From the NCBI GenBank assembly GCA_020353055.1, contig CP070686.1, positions 1,719,410 through 1,783,409 on the forward strand: DNA of 64,000 bases, given 5' to 3'. The position numbers were made by a program, and so were the translations under genes. The notes under the pieces were generated by a model. The model saw only the letters and a program-made list of their open reading frames with translations. It had not been told where the DNA came from and ran no database searches. Position 1 is the first letter of the stretch. The number at the start of each line of letters is the position of its first letter. Shown here in pieces: positions 28,216 to 36,025 of this stretch. This stretch comes from Caldifarciminota bacterium (GTDB lineage Bacteria; Hydrothermota; Tepidihabitantia; SM23-42).

Positions 28216-28635
28216 ATGATCGACGCAATAAGGTTCGGCGTTTCAATGAGTAAGGAATTGCTCAGGAATTTTGACCGGCTGATCAAGGAAATGGGGTACC
28301 GTAATCGTTCCGAAGCCATCCGGGACCTCATCCGCGAGCGTCTCGTCCAGCATGAATGGCAACTTACAGATCAGGAAACCGTAGGAACGATCACCATAGT
28401 ATACAGTCATGACGTTCACGAACTGACCGAGATACTGACTGCCCTCCAGCATAAGTATCACCGGCAGATAATCTCAACCATGCATATTCATCTCGACCGT
28501 CATAACTGCCTTGAGGTGCTTGTGGTCAGAGGAAGGGGAAATGAAATTAAGAAGATCGCCGACCGCTTGCTCAGCACCAAAGGCGTCAAACACGGCAAAC
28601 TCACGACCACAACGACAGGACGATCACTAACATAA
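28216..28635 (+). CDS. nikR: Nickel-responsive regulator NikR
   Basis: 139 residues, the normal NikR length. An N-terminal ribbon-helix-helix (RFGVSMSKELLRNFDRLIKEMGYRNRSEAIRDLIRE; shown in parts: FGVSMSKELL, NRSEAIRDLI) is followed by the ACT-like nickel domain. The nickel ligands line up with E. coli H76, H87, H89 and C95: His in KYHRQI, then TMHIHLDRHNCLEV. It binds DNA as a Ni-loaded tetramer to repress nickel uptake. No nickel transporter or nickel enzyme is seen nearby. GAGAGGA lies before the ATG. Confidence 0.93.
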   Translation: MIDAIRFGVSMSKELLRNFDRLIKEMGYRNRSEAIRDLIRERLVQHEWQLTDQETVGTITIVYSHDVHELTEILTALQHKYHRQIISTMHIHLDRHNCLEVLVVRGRGNEIKKIADRLLSTKGVKHGKLTTTTTGRSLT

Positions 28636-28672
28636 AACCGGGCCACAGGTTGTATGTTGTGGCTGCCTGTAT

Positions 28673-28726
28673 CGTTTGGTTCGTTAATCTCGCTAATTCC
28701 GTTAATTTCGTTCGTACCGTTGAAAC
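28673..28726 (+). repeat. 9-base-period degenerate tandem repeat, copy 2
   Basis: Six units: CGTTTGGTT, CGTTAATCT, CGCTAATTC, CGTTAATTT, CGTTCGTAC, CGTTGAAAC. Same unit type as at 21516-21560. Confidence 0.75.
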
Positions 28727-28897
28727 GACATTTCGAAATGATCTCGTATTCGTGTACGTTCCAGTGATGCAGGATGCTACCGGAGTTCATATCCAGTATC
28801 GAGAATCAAGTATCGTTGTTTGAACGAAAATAGCGATAATACCGGACCAGACGATCTTTGTTAAATTCGCTTTTCGCAATTCCAAATTCGCTTTGTC

Positions 28898-28942
28898 GTT
28901 ATAGCGGTATTAACGCAAGTAACGAGACTAACGAAATTAACG
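28898..28942 (-). repeat. 9-base-period degenerate tandem repeat, copy 3, inverted
   Basis: On the minus strand five units: CGTTAATTT, CGTTAGTCT, CGTTACTTG, CGTTAATAC, CGCTATAAC. With copy 2 it forms a large inverted arrangement about 170 bases apart. Confidence 0.75.
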
Positions 28943-28995
28943 GCGCGTTTGTCAGTCGCAACCGTATACTGTCATATAGTATCCAGTGCCTACGC

Positions 28996-29023
28996 TTGAC
29001 ACCCGCAGACCTTTAGATATACT
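28996..29023 (+). promoter_or_regulatory. Promoter of tRNA-Pro
   Basis: TTGACA at 28996-29001, 16-base spacer, TATACT at 29018-29023. Seven bases separate the -10 from the first tRNA base, so the transcript should begin at or within a base or two of the mature 5' end. Confidence 0.7.
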
Positions 29024-29030
29024 TGGGTAT

Positions 29031-29105
29031 CGGGGCGTGGCGCAGCTGGTTTAGCGCGCCAGCTTGGGGTGCTGGAGGTCGTCGGTTCAAATCCGATCGC
29101 CCCGA
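29031..29105 (+). tRNA. tRNA-Pro, anticodon GGG
   Basis: A full cloverleaf can be drawn: acceptor CGGGGCG with CGCCCCG, D-stem GCGC/GCGC, anticodon stem CCAGC/GCTGG with loop TTGGGGT (anticodon GGG at 29066-29068), T-arm GTCGG-TTCAAAT-CCGAT, discriminator A. The 3' CCA is not encoded, so it must be added by CCA-transferase. Confidence 0.95.
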
Positions 29106-29478
29106 TCTCATCGCTCAAGCTTTAGAACAAACACATTCGTAGCAGCACACGGACAGTCGTCGTTTTCCCGTTTCCATCACTAAAATAACATACCAGGAAA
29201 CCGGATCCCGCTTCTTTATTGAGGGGAGTCTGCGATTTGCCCCGCTTCCGTTGAGCGGGATCCTCGCAAATTTAGTCTCCAATCCTGCTCGACAATTTGC
29301 GGAAGTTGCAGAATTCAGTGTCCCAAGCGGAGCCGAGGGGAATTCGAAACCCTAGACAATTTCTAAACTTTAAATCTTAATGACCAAGAATTTTTTGAAG
29401 TTTGAATTTTGTATTTTGATATTATTCAGTATTTCGGATTTCGTGCTTAGAATTTGTGAGAATTCGTGAGGCGAATTT
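29106..29478. other. Gene-free region between tRNA-Pro and the antiporter operon
   Basis: No credible gene. It contains an inverted repeat GGATCCCGC (29203-29211) / GCGGGATCC (29255-29263) and, near its end, an A/T-rich dispersed repeat (29428-29456) that recurs at 44053 and, more loosely, near 48950. Confidence 0.5.
29428..29456 (+). repeat. A/T-rich dispersed repeat, copy A
   Basis: The segment AGTATTTCGGATTT plus CGTGCTTAGAATTTG matches copy B at 44053-44082 with only a few differences. Located just after (in transcription terms) the end of the antiporter operon. Confidence 0.6.
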
Positions 29479-30633
29479 TCAGATCTCTCCTGCTTTCTTC
29501 AATCCATATTTAGCAAGAATCGGGCCGACCAATTCATATATCACGGTTGTTGCGGTGATCGTCGTAAAAATAATCTCGCCGTATTTCGGGTAAATCGCTT
29601 TGGCGCTCAGCGCCACGCCCAGCGCGACACCAGCCTGTGGCACCAGTCCCCAGGCCAGGTACTTGCTTATGTTCTTGCCGGACTTTGCTATCATCGAACC
29701 GAGCCTCACACCAATGAATTTACCAGCGACCCTGAAGACCATGTACAGCACACCCATTATGCCGATCCTCGGCAGTATGTTAATCTCCAGATTCGCTCCG
29801 ACCAGAACAAAGAACCCAAGAAAAAAAACTATGTCTACATTTCTTAACTTCTCGAAAAATAGGTCGTTGTTTTTGACAATATTGGCAACGACCAGACCGA
29901 AGGTTATATTGGTAAGGAGCGGCGAGAGGTTCAGTTTCATGGCCAGCCCTACCGCAAGCATTATCGATCCAATGACTATGACAAGGACTTCCTCCACGGT
30001 CATGATGAAACGGGAGAGCAGGTAAAAACCCAATCCCAAAACGCCGCCCAGCAGCAATGCCGCGAATATCTCGTAGAAGGCCTCAAAGAGAACCTCGATA
30101 TTGAAAACACCAAGCCGCATGGCGTTTGCCGTCGTTATCGCCAGCGCTGAGAATATCAGACACCAGGCATCATCAATTGCGACCACCCTGAGAAGCATGT
30201 CGGTGACCGGTCCGCTTGCCCGATACTCGCGCATCACCATCACCGTTGCCGCCGGCGCAGTTGCCGATGCGGCAGCGCCTAACACGAGCGCAGGGTGAAT
30301 TGGCATATGAATCATCTGAAAATATGCTATCATGACCGCGGTGACGATTATCCACGCAAACGCCGCTTCCAGTACAGAAATCCACAAAACAGATTTCCCT
30401 CCCGCCTTTAGCCCGGAGACCGTGAAGTTTGCGCCAAGGGTGAAGGCAATGATGCCCAGCACGAGATTCGAGACAAAATCAGAAGCATTCATGATTTTCA
30501 ATGGGATAAGATTTAACAAGTGGGGGCCGATAAGGATTCCGATCAGAAGATACGCAGTAACGGCGGGGAAACTAATGCGGCGGAGGAGTTTGGCACCTAC
30601 GTACGCACAAATTATGATCAGGCTAATGCCCAA
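29479..30633 (-). CDS. CPA2-type cation:proton antiporter, second paralog
   Basis: 384 residues, about 12 hydrophobic spans, no C-terminal Rossmann domain. Signature ALVLGAAASATAPAATVMVMREYRASG (given in part: SATAPAATV) and VVAIDDAW contain the paired Asp of the ion site seen in electrogenic CPA2 exchangers. The start is a TTG at 30633, four bases after the upstream paralog's stop, with no ribosome site, so re-initiation is likely. It is a close tandem duplicate of the gene at 30638. It would exchange Na+ or K+ for H+ across the inner membrane. Confidence 0.75.
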   Translation of the reverse strand: MGISLIIICAYVGAKLLRRISFPAVTAYLLIGILIGPHLLNLIPLKIMNASDFVSNLVLGIIAFTLGANFTVSGLKAGGKSVLWISVLEAAFAWIIVTAVMIAYFQMIHMPIHPALVLGAAASATAPAATVMVMREYRASGPVTDMLLRVVAIDDAWCLIFSALAITTANAMRLGVFNIEVLFEAFYEIFAALLLGGVLGLGFYLLSRFIMTVEEVLVIVIGSIMLAVGLAMKLNLSPLLTNITFGLVVANIVKNNDLFFEKLRNVDIVFFLGFFVLVGANLEINILPRIGIMGVLYMVFRVAGKFIGVRLGSMIAKSGKNISKYLAWGLVPQAGVALGVALSAKAIYPKYGEIIFTTITATTVIYELVGPILAKYGLKKAGEI

Positions 30634-30637
30634 TATA

Positions 30638-31816
30638 CTATTCAGATGGTAAAATCTCCCCGGCCTTCATAAGGCTGTATTTCGTCAACAACGGTCCGAT
30701 CAATTCGAATATTACGGAAGTTGCTGCGATTATTGTAAAAATATAATCTCCAAAATCCGGAAAGGTTACTTTAGCGACAAGACCGACACCCAGGGCGACA
30801 CCAGCCTGTGGTGCGAGACTGAGGCCAAGCCAATGCTCAGCGCTTTTTGGCGCATTGCTTATCTTCGCGCCGAGTTTCGCACCGTAGACCTTTCCGATTG
30901 TTCGGAACACTACATAAAGGATGCCCGCGAGTCCCATTTTATAGAGCACAGCAAAATCAAGGTGGGCGCCGGATATTATAAAGAATACAAGAAACAGGGG
31001 TGTATCAACCGAGCGCAGGACTTCGAAGAACTTGTAATTCTCCCTTGCAATATTGACCATCACCAGACCCATCATCATGGCAGATAACAGTACCGATACT
31101 TCTAGTGCAATCGATAATCCAACGTCCAGAAACAACAAGCCTAATGTATAGACAAGCAATTCTTCTCTAGTTCTAACAAACTTACTCAGTCTGGAGGAGA
31201 GATAACCCAGCACGCCGCCAAGTAATAGTGCGCCGAATATTTCACCCAAACCAGCGAACACGATCGAAATCTGAAACACATCGGCACGCATCGCATTTCC
31301 CACTGCAATTGCCATCGCAGCGAAAATAAGACACCAGGCATCATCAATAGCAACAACCTTCAACAACAGCTCGGTGAGCACACCGCTTGCCCGATATTCC
31401 CGGATAACCAACACCGTAGCAGCCGGTGCCGTTGCCGAAGCGGCGGCGCCCAGGACAATGGCGGGATATATAGGCATCTTGATGCTGATAAAGTAAACGA
31501 TCAGAGCAACCGAGACAAGTAACCAGGCAAGCAAAGCGGCGCTAAGCGAAACCCACATGACCTGTCTCATTCCCTGGCGCAATTTGTCTATGCGGAAATT
31601 CTCACCTAAACTGAAGGCTATCAAACCCAGAACCAGATTCGAAAAGAACTCTGAGGCGGTAAAGATCTCTACTGTCACCAGATTAAGCAACTGGGGGCCG
31701 ATAAGGATACCTACTATCAGAAAGGCGGTTACGCTCGGCAGGCGCACCATTTTCAGGAGGCGCGCGCCGATAAACCCCAACAATAGAATCAACCCGGCGC
31801 TGAGCAAACTATTCAC
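30638..31816 (-). CDS. CPA2-type cation:proton antiporter, first paralog
   Basis: 392 residues. Shares with the next gene the segments SATAPAATV, REYRASG, VVAIDDAWCLIF and LAPQAGVALGVGL/LVPQAGVALGVAL, so the two arose by tandem duplication. The GTG start at 31816 overlaps the end of the CBS-pair gene by 8 bases. No TrkA-N domain is attached; the CBS protein in the same operon could be the regulatory subunit. Two different subunits may form a heterodimer, since CPA exchangers act as dimers. Confidence 0.75.
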   Translation of the reverse strand: MNSLLSAGLILLLGFIGARLLKMVRLPSVTAFLIVGILIGPQLLNLVTVEIFTASEFFSNLVLGLIAFSLGENFRIDKLRQGMRQVMWVSLSAALLAWLLVSVALIVYFISIKMPIYPAIVLGAAASATAPAATVLVIREYRASGVLTELLLKVVAIDDAWCLIFAAMAIAVGNAMRADVFQISIVFAGLGEIFGALLLGGVLGYLSSRLSKFVRTREELLVYTLGLLFLDVGLSIALEVSVLLSAMMMGLVMVNIARENYKFFEVLRSVDTPLFLVFFIISGAHLDFAVLYKMGLAGILYVVFRTIGKVYGAKLGAKISNAPKSAEHWLGLSLAPQAGVALGVGLVAKVTFPDFGDYIFTIIAATSVIFELIGPLLTKYSLMKAGEILPSE

Positions 31817-32303
31817 TGTTCAGGATTTCGTGTTCTTTTAATATGAAGACAAGAATGTCGAGCAATGATAAAACGCCCACTAATTTCTTGTCCGCCACAA
31901 CGGGTAATGTTTCGATGTTATGAAGTCTCATGAGCCGGCGTGCCTCGCGCACTGTACTTTCTTCGCGGATAGACACATAATTTGTATTGATGATATCGGC
32001 GACAAGAATGAGAGCACCCATCTCGGACGAAAGTTCGAGATTCAAATCTTCATCATCCACTTTCTCAACAAAAGGCATTCTTTCCACGATTTCGCTGACC
32101 GAACCCGAGAAAGGGCGGAATATGTTCAGAATCCCCCGGTAGTTCACTATTCCCAAGAGTATCCTGTCATCGTCAACAACGGGAAGCATATAGTGATTCG
32201 TCTTTCGCATGAATTCGATCAGATTTTTCAGATTTGTGGAAGGACTGACAGTAGGTGCATCACGCCTCATTACTGCTGCGACCGATAGTTTTTCGATATC
32301 CAT
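31809..32303 (-). CDS. Stand-alone CBS-domain pair protein
   Basis: 164 residues made of two CBS motifs: VMRRDAPTVSPSTNLKNLIEFM with HYMLPVVDDDRILLGIVNYRG, and NYVSIREESTVREARRLM with ETLPVVADKKLVGVLSLLDIL. CBS pairs bind adenine nucleotides and regulate attached or partner proteins. First gene of the operon with two antiporters, so it likely senses energy state or a nucleotide messenger for them. The ATG at 32303 is 6 bases after the -10 box, making a leaderless message. Confidence 0.8.
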   Translation of the reverse strand: MDIEKLSVAAVMRRDAPTVSPSTNLKNLIEFMRKTNHYMLPVVDDDRILLGIVNYRGILNIFRPFSGSVSEIVERMPFVEKVDDEDLNLELSSEMGALILVADIINTNYVSIREESTVREARRLMRLHNIETLPVVADKKLVGVLSLLDILVFILKEHEILNSE

Positions 32304-32309
32304 ACCGGA

Positions 32310-32337
32310 ATTATATAAAATATTGAATACTTTGCAA
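32310..32337 (-). promoter_or_regulatory. Promoter of the CBS-antiporter operon, leaderless
   Basis: On the minus strand TTGCAA at 32332-32337, 16-base spacer, TATAAT at 32310-32315, then 6 bases to the ATG at 32303. Confidence 0.65.
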
Positions 32338-32366
32338 CACTGAATACTTCATTTCTTTGACTGAAT

Positions 32367-33758
32367 TCACGCCGAGACGACTTTATTGCGCCCGGACATT
32401 TTGCCTTCGTACATTGCTTTGTCTGCCTTACCGATGAGATCGTCACGTGTCTTGGCATCTTCGGGGTATGCGGCAACACCAAGCGTCACCGTAATACTGA
32501 ATTTCTTATTACCAAATGCATAAAAGGGGTCCCGGCTGATCGCCACCCGTATTCTTTCCGCAATGATTAATGCGGTCTTCTTCTCGGCATTCGGCAGCAA
32601 TACGATATACTCATCACCCCCGTAGCGCACGATCACGTCATTCTTACGTACAACCTGGGTCATTCTTTCGCCGACTATTTTGAGAGTTTCACTGCCGACA
32701 AGATGACCGAAGTTGTCGTCTACCAGTTTGAAGAAATCGATATCCAGGAATATCAACGAGATCTTTCCGCTTGTATCTTTTCTCTCGATGAGGAAATCGT
32801 CGAGAAACTGATTGCAGTAGCGTGTGTTGTACAATTGGGTAAGATCATCCACCAGGCTTGCATGCTCCATCTTTCTATAGAGATTAGCCTTCTCGAGCGC
32901 TATGGTTAAATGAGCAACAACATTTTCGAAAATTTCGAAATCATCACGAGTAAAAGATTCCTCGCCAATCTTGTTGACAACCTCGACGACTCCGATGACC
33001 CGGTCGCGGCTTTTCATTGGTACACAAAGTACGGATTTCGTGATAAACTGCGTTTGCTGGTCAACCCCAGAATAAAATCGCGGATCCTTTGAAACATCCG
33101 GGACCATCAACGACTTTCCGTATCGGGCAACCCAGCCGGCAACGCCCTGCCCTATCCTCAATCTCATTCCTAAGAGTTTCTTCCCGGCTTTTCCCGAAGC
33201 CGCTTCAAACACCAATTCACGAGTTTTTTCGTTGAACAGAAGAACCGACCAACCTTCGGCGTTTATTAAATCTGCCGCTTTTGCCATGATAGTATTGAGG
33301 ATTTCTTTAGGCTTCAGTGATGAATTTATCGCCTGCACCACTTCATTCAGCGTTTGCATCACCTGAACCTTTCGCTTCAACGATATTACAGTCTTGCGAT
33401 TAAGAATAATCTCATTCCTGCGCTGGATGGCTTTCTCCAACACTTTCTGCAGAAAATCGATCCGGTAGGGACGAAGCAGCAATCCTGCCACTCCGGCAAA
33501 AATCGCTTTTTCTAAATTCATTACCGCGTTTCGGTCGGCGACGAGTATAACCGGAACTTCCTCGTGTTGCTTCCTTAGTTGATCCAGTATTGTCAGTGCC
33601 GCTACATCGAGTAGACAAATATCACATTTCTTCTTTCGGATTAACTTACGCAGCTCAGCGATACTCGCAACGGTTGTATTGCTTAATCCGAGTTCGCGAA
33701 GGTTTCTGGAGAGTGTGCTGAGTCTAAGGCGGTCTGGATCGAAGACTATTAATTCCAT
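32367..33758 (-). CDS. Diguanylate cyclase: degenerate REC, GAF and GGDEF domains
   Basis: 463 residues from the ATG at 33758, which shares a base with the upstream stop (TGATG). Residues 1-115 are receiver-like: acidic pair D7/D9 and the phospho-acceptor-like D51 in CDICLLDVA, but the usual Ser/Thr is lost (VILVADRN) and the conserved Lys is Arg (LLRPYR). A linker helix leads to a GAF domain (about 150-290). The GGDEF domain has IFLDIDFFKLVDDNFGH, an intact VRYGGDEY active site, and an RKND inhibitory I-site five residues before it. It should make cyclic di-GMP in the cytoplasm with product inhibition. Last gene of the ruvX-mltG-cyclase operon. Confidence 0.85.
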   Translation of the reverse strand: MELIVFDPDRLRLSTLSRNLRELGLSNTTVASIAELRKLIRKKKCDICLLDVAALTILDQLRKQHEEVPVILVADRNAVMNLEKAIFAGVAGLLLRPYRIDFLQKVLEKAIQRRNEIILNRKTVISLKRKVQVMQTLNEVVQAINSSLKPKEILNTIMAKAADLINAEGWSVLLFNEKTRELVFEAASGKAGKKLLGMRLRIGQGVAGWVARYGKSLMVPDVSKDPRFYSGVDQQTQFITKSVLCVPMKSRDRVIGVVEVVNKIGEESFTRDDFEIFENVVAHLTIALEKANLYRKMEHASLVDDLTQLYNTRYCNQFLDDFLIERKDTSGKISLIFLDIDFFKLVDDNFGHLVGSETLKIVGERMTQVVRKNDVIVRYGGDEYIVLLPNAEKKTALIIAERIRVAISRDPFYAFGNKKFSITVTLGVAAYPEDAKTRDDLIGKADKAMYEGKMSGRNKVVSA

Positions 33759-36025
33759 CAAATAGTCAAGACTTCGTATAACATCTTAATTTTCTTGTTA
33801 TCTGCATCATAGACATTGTTGCGGTCATCAATGATGACATCATCGACGCGTGCATCGACTATCGCCTTATTCTTGTTCAACTCACCAAGCAAATGCACGC
33901 CCTTCGGTACGACGGATACTTTGAGATCGGGGAAATTATAACCGTGTGTTGTTTGACGAAATTCCCGAAGAACTTTACAGTATTTCTCAAAATCATTTTC
34001 TTCGAGAGGATATTCAAAGTCATCAGCGTTAAGAACAAGGTTTATCAATGTCGGAAGATCACATATTATGACCGAACGTCCCGGTTGTCTCTCTCTGGAG
34101 TAAAGATTTGCATCGGACAAAATAGGGCCGACGAGATCAGGATCGCCATAAGAATTCGGCGCAAAAATAACATCCCGATCCGGTACCCCCGAAGCAATAC
34201 CAACGCCGATCCGGAAGAGGCTCTTGAATTCCGGCGGCAGTAAAGCGTAGGTAATACCGTCTAATTCAAGCGTTCGCTCGGCAACATCTTCGAACCATTC
34301 CCGGTAATGCACAAAATTCGCCCGGATAAATTCTTCTGCCCTCTGCACGATGTCGCGAGCGCACAGGATCGCCCGTTTCGCCGCATCTGCCGCAGGAATG
34401 ATATCACATTCCCCGCCTGAACATATTGAATAGCGGAGTTTTGTTCCTTTTCCGGTTACCGATTCGGTATACAGATAATTGTAGAGAGAACCGGAGTTCT
34501 CAGAAAACCAGACCAACCCCCCGTCACCCGTGTCCTTCAAGAGAAATCCATCATATCTCTTGACCACCTGCGCCATCTCTTTGGCGAATTTGTGTTTTAT
34601 TCTTTGTTCTTTGACCGCATCGTTCAATTTGATGCCCATGTAGGAGGAACCGCGTATGTCATAGACTAATATCGTAACGCATTTTCGGTGCCTGCCGACA
34701 TAGTCAACTATTTCACGCGGCCGTTCAGCAACCTTTTCCTCCAGCTCAAGAACATTTTTCCCGGTTAGAAAGACCGTCTTCAGATTGGCCAGATCGACAG
34801 CGACCCTCGGCGCCTCGTTATCAGCCGGGGGTAAACAACCGACTAGATTCAAGAAACACTGGCCGACGTAATCAGGTATGATCGTTTTCTTCATGAACGA
34901 ATTGTAAACATCCAAAAGTTTTTCGATTTCTAACTCAACTGCTATGAGACCACGCTTCTCGAATTTCTTGAGCATGGATACACTTCGGCTCTTCTTGCGA
35001 TATATTTCCTCCATTTCCAGGGTAAGGGACTTCGTGAAGTTCTTGTATTCATCCTTTGCTGGCGGCCCGAATTTATACATGAAAATATACTCATCGAAGA
35101 TTTCGCTCACGGGTTTCGTTATGTCCAGTGATCTCGTTTCCGCGTAGTGCTTGAGATCTTCTTCCTGCTTAAAGTTATCACGGATTTCCCTCTTCTTCCT
35201 TTGATAATCCTTGAGATGATATATGTTACCCAGAAATAACCGATCCAACCTCGAAAAGAGATTGGAAACTTTCTGAGTAATAACATTGGTGTCGGCATCC
35301 TGAACGACATCCTTCTCGATAATATCGTGCAACCCCTGATTGGTCTCCGCAAAAAGACCCTCGAGTTGTTCCTTTATGCGAACAGAATACAGGTCGATAG
35401 TCTTCAGTTCTTCCTCAGATTTGCTTCTGACATCACGAAGAATACTTGATAACTTCCTGATCAACTTGGTCAGAGATGTTGCCGACAGATAGTTAAGATA
35501 AATCGCCGGGATTTTCTCAACTGCATCCTTTATACTGGCAATTCCAAGACGCTCCACGTCGGAGAGAATATCCGGGAGCAGAGTTTCTACACGGGCTCCG
35601 ACAATGCTCTTGTGTATGGCAAAGAAGATATCCGGGGCAAGCGAAACCTTATGTAAATCCTTGCTATATTCATTGATCTGTCTCCTGTTTGTAGCCTGTT
35701 CAATGAGCGCGATTATTTCACGCGGGCATTTCTCGACCAAGGCTTCGGGGATAGGCATCCCCCTCTTCTTGTGCCCGATGAAAAGAGGCAATTCATAACC
35801 TTCGTATTCGCTGATCTTGTGCCCCAGTTCAAGTATGAAATTGCTACGGTTCTGGAAAACTTTAACCAGCCCTTTTGAAATTCCCAAACAGGCTAAACCA
35901 TGCTCGATTGCCGCAAGACTTTCTCTGTATTTTTGTTCACCGACAAATCTCTTCGCCACCATGTTGAAGTAATTACTCTGCTCTTCGATGTAATCCTGGA
36001 TGCTGTTCACCTTGTGCTTATTCAT
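33758..36025 (-). CDS. Class III nucleotidyl cyclase-like protein, paralog 2
   Basis: 755 residues. Residues 1-445 are mostly helical with no family I recognise. Residues 447-665 are a divergent class III cyclase domain: VYDIRGSSYMG (metal Asp D456), YDGFLLKDTGDGGLVWF (base-site Lys K497, second metal Asp D501), FRIGVGIASG (605-613) and DPDLVGPILSDANLYSR (D630). The transition-state Asn and Arg of classical cyclases appear to be Ser and Leu. Between the metal motifs and GIASG is an insertion of ~85 residues with YREWFE and LDGITYALLPPEF, shared with the upstream paralog. Cytoplasmic, no membrane span. Overlaps the paralog by 4 bases and the GGDEF gene by 1. The product nucleotide, if any, is unknown. 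Confidence 0.7.
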   Translation of the reverse strand: MNKHKVNSIQDYIEEQSNYFNMVAKRFVGEQKYRESLAAIEHGLACLGISKGLVKVFQNRSNFILELGHKISEYEGYELPLFIGHKKRGMPIPEALVEKCPREIIALIEQATNRRQINEYSKDLHKVSLAPDIFFAIHKSIVGARVETLLPDILSDVERLGIASIKDAVEKIPAIYLNYLSATSLTKLIRKLSSILRDVRSKSEEELKTIDLYSVRIKEQLEGLFAETNQGLHDIIEKDVVQDADTNVITQKVSNLFSRLDRLFLGNIYHLKDYQRKKREIRDNFKQEEDLKHYAETRSLDITKPVSEIFDEYIFMYKFGPPAKDEYKNFTKSLTLEMEEIYRKKSRSVSMLKKFEKRGLIAVELEIEKLLDVYNSFMKKTIIPDYVGQCFLNLVGCLPPADNEAPRVAVDLANLKTVFLTGKNVLELEEKVAERPREIVDYVGRHRKCVTILVYDIRGSSYMGIKLNDAVKEQRIKHKFAKEMAQVVKRYDGFLLKDTGDGGLVWFSENSGSLYNYLYTESVTGKGTKLRYSICSGGECDIIPAADAAKRAILCARDIVQRAEEFIRANFVHYREWFEDVAERTLELDGITYALLPPEFKSLFRIGVGIASGVPDRDVIFAPNSYGDPDLVGPILSDANLYSRERQPGRSVIICDLPTLINLVLNADDFEYPLEENDFEKYCKVLREFRQTTHGYNFPDLKVSVVPKGVHLLGELNKNKAIVDARVDDVIIDDRNNVYDADNKKIKMLYEVLTI

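Larger units (their letters stand above)
28636..28995. other. Gene-free region rich in repeats
   Basis: No coding sequence is credible. It holds a 6-bp stem (GCCACA 28642-28647 with TGTGGC 28658-28663), two arrays of 9-base units in opposite orientation (28673-28726 and 28898-28942), a 12-base palindrome CATTTCGAAATG (28729-28740), and simple A/T-rich text between them. Confidence 0.6.

Noticed and set aside
28673-28942. CRISPR array
   Set aside because: The units are 9 bases, contiguous and degenerate, with no spacers and no cas genes.
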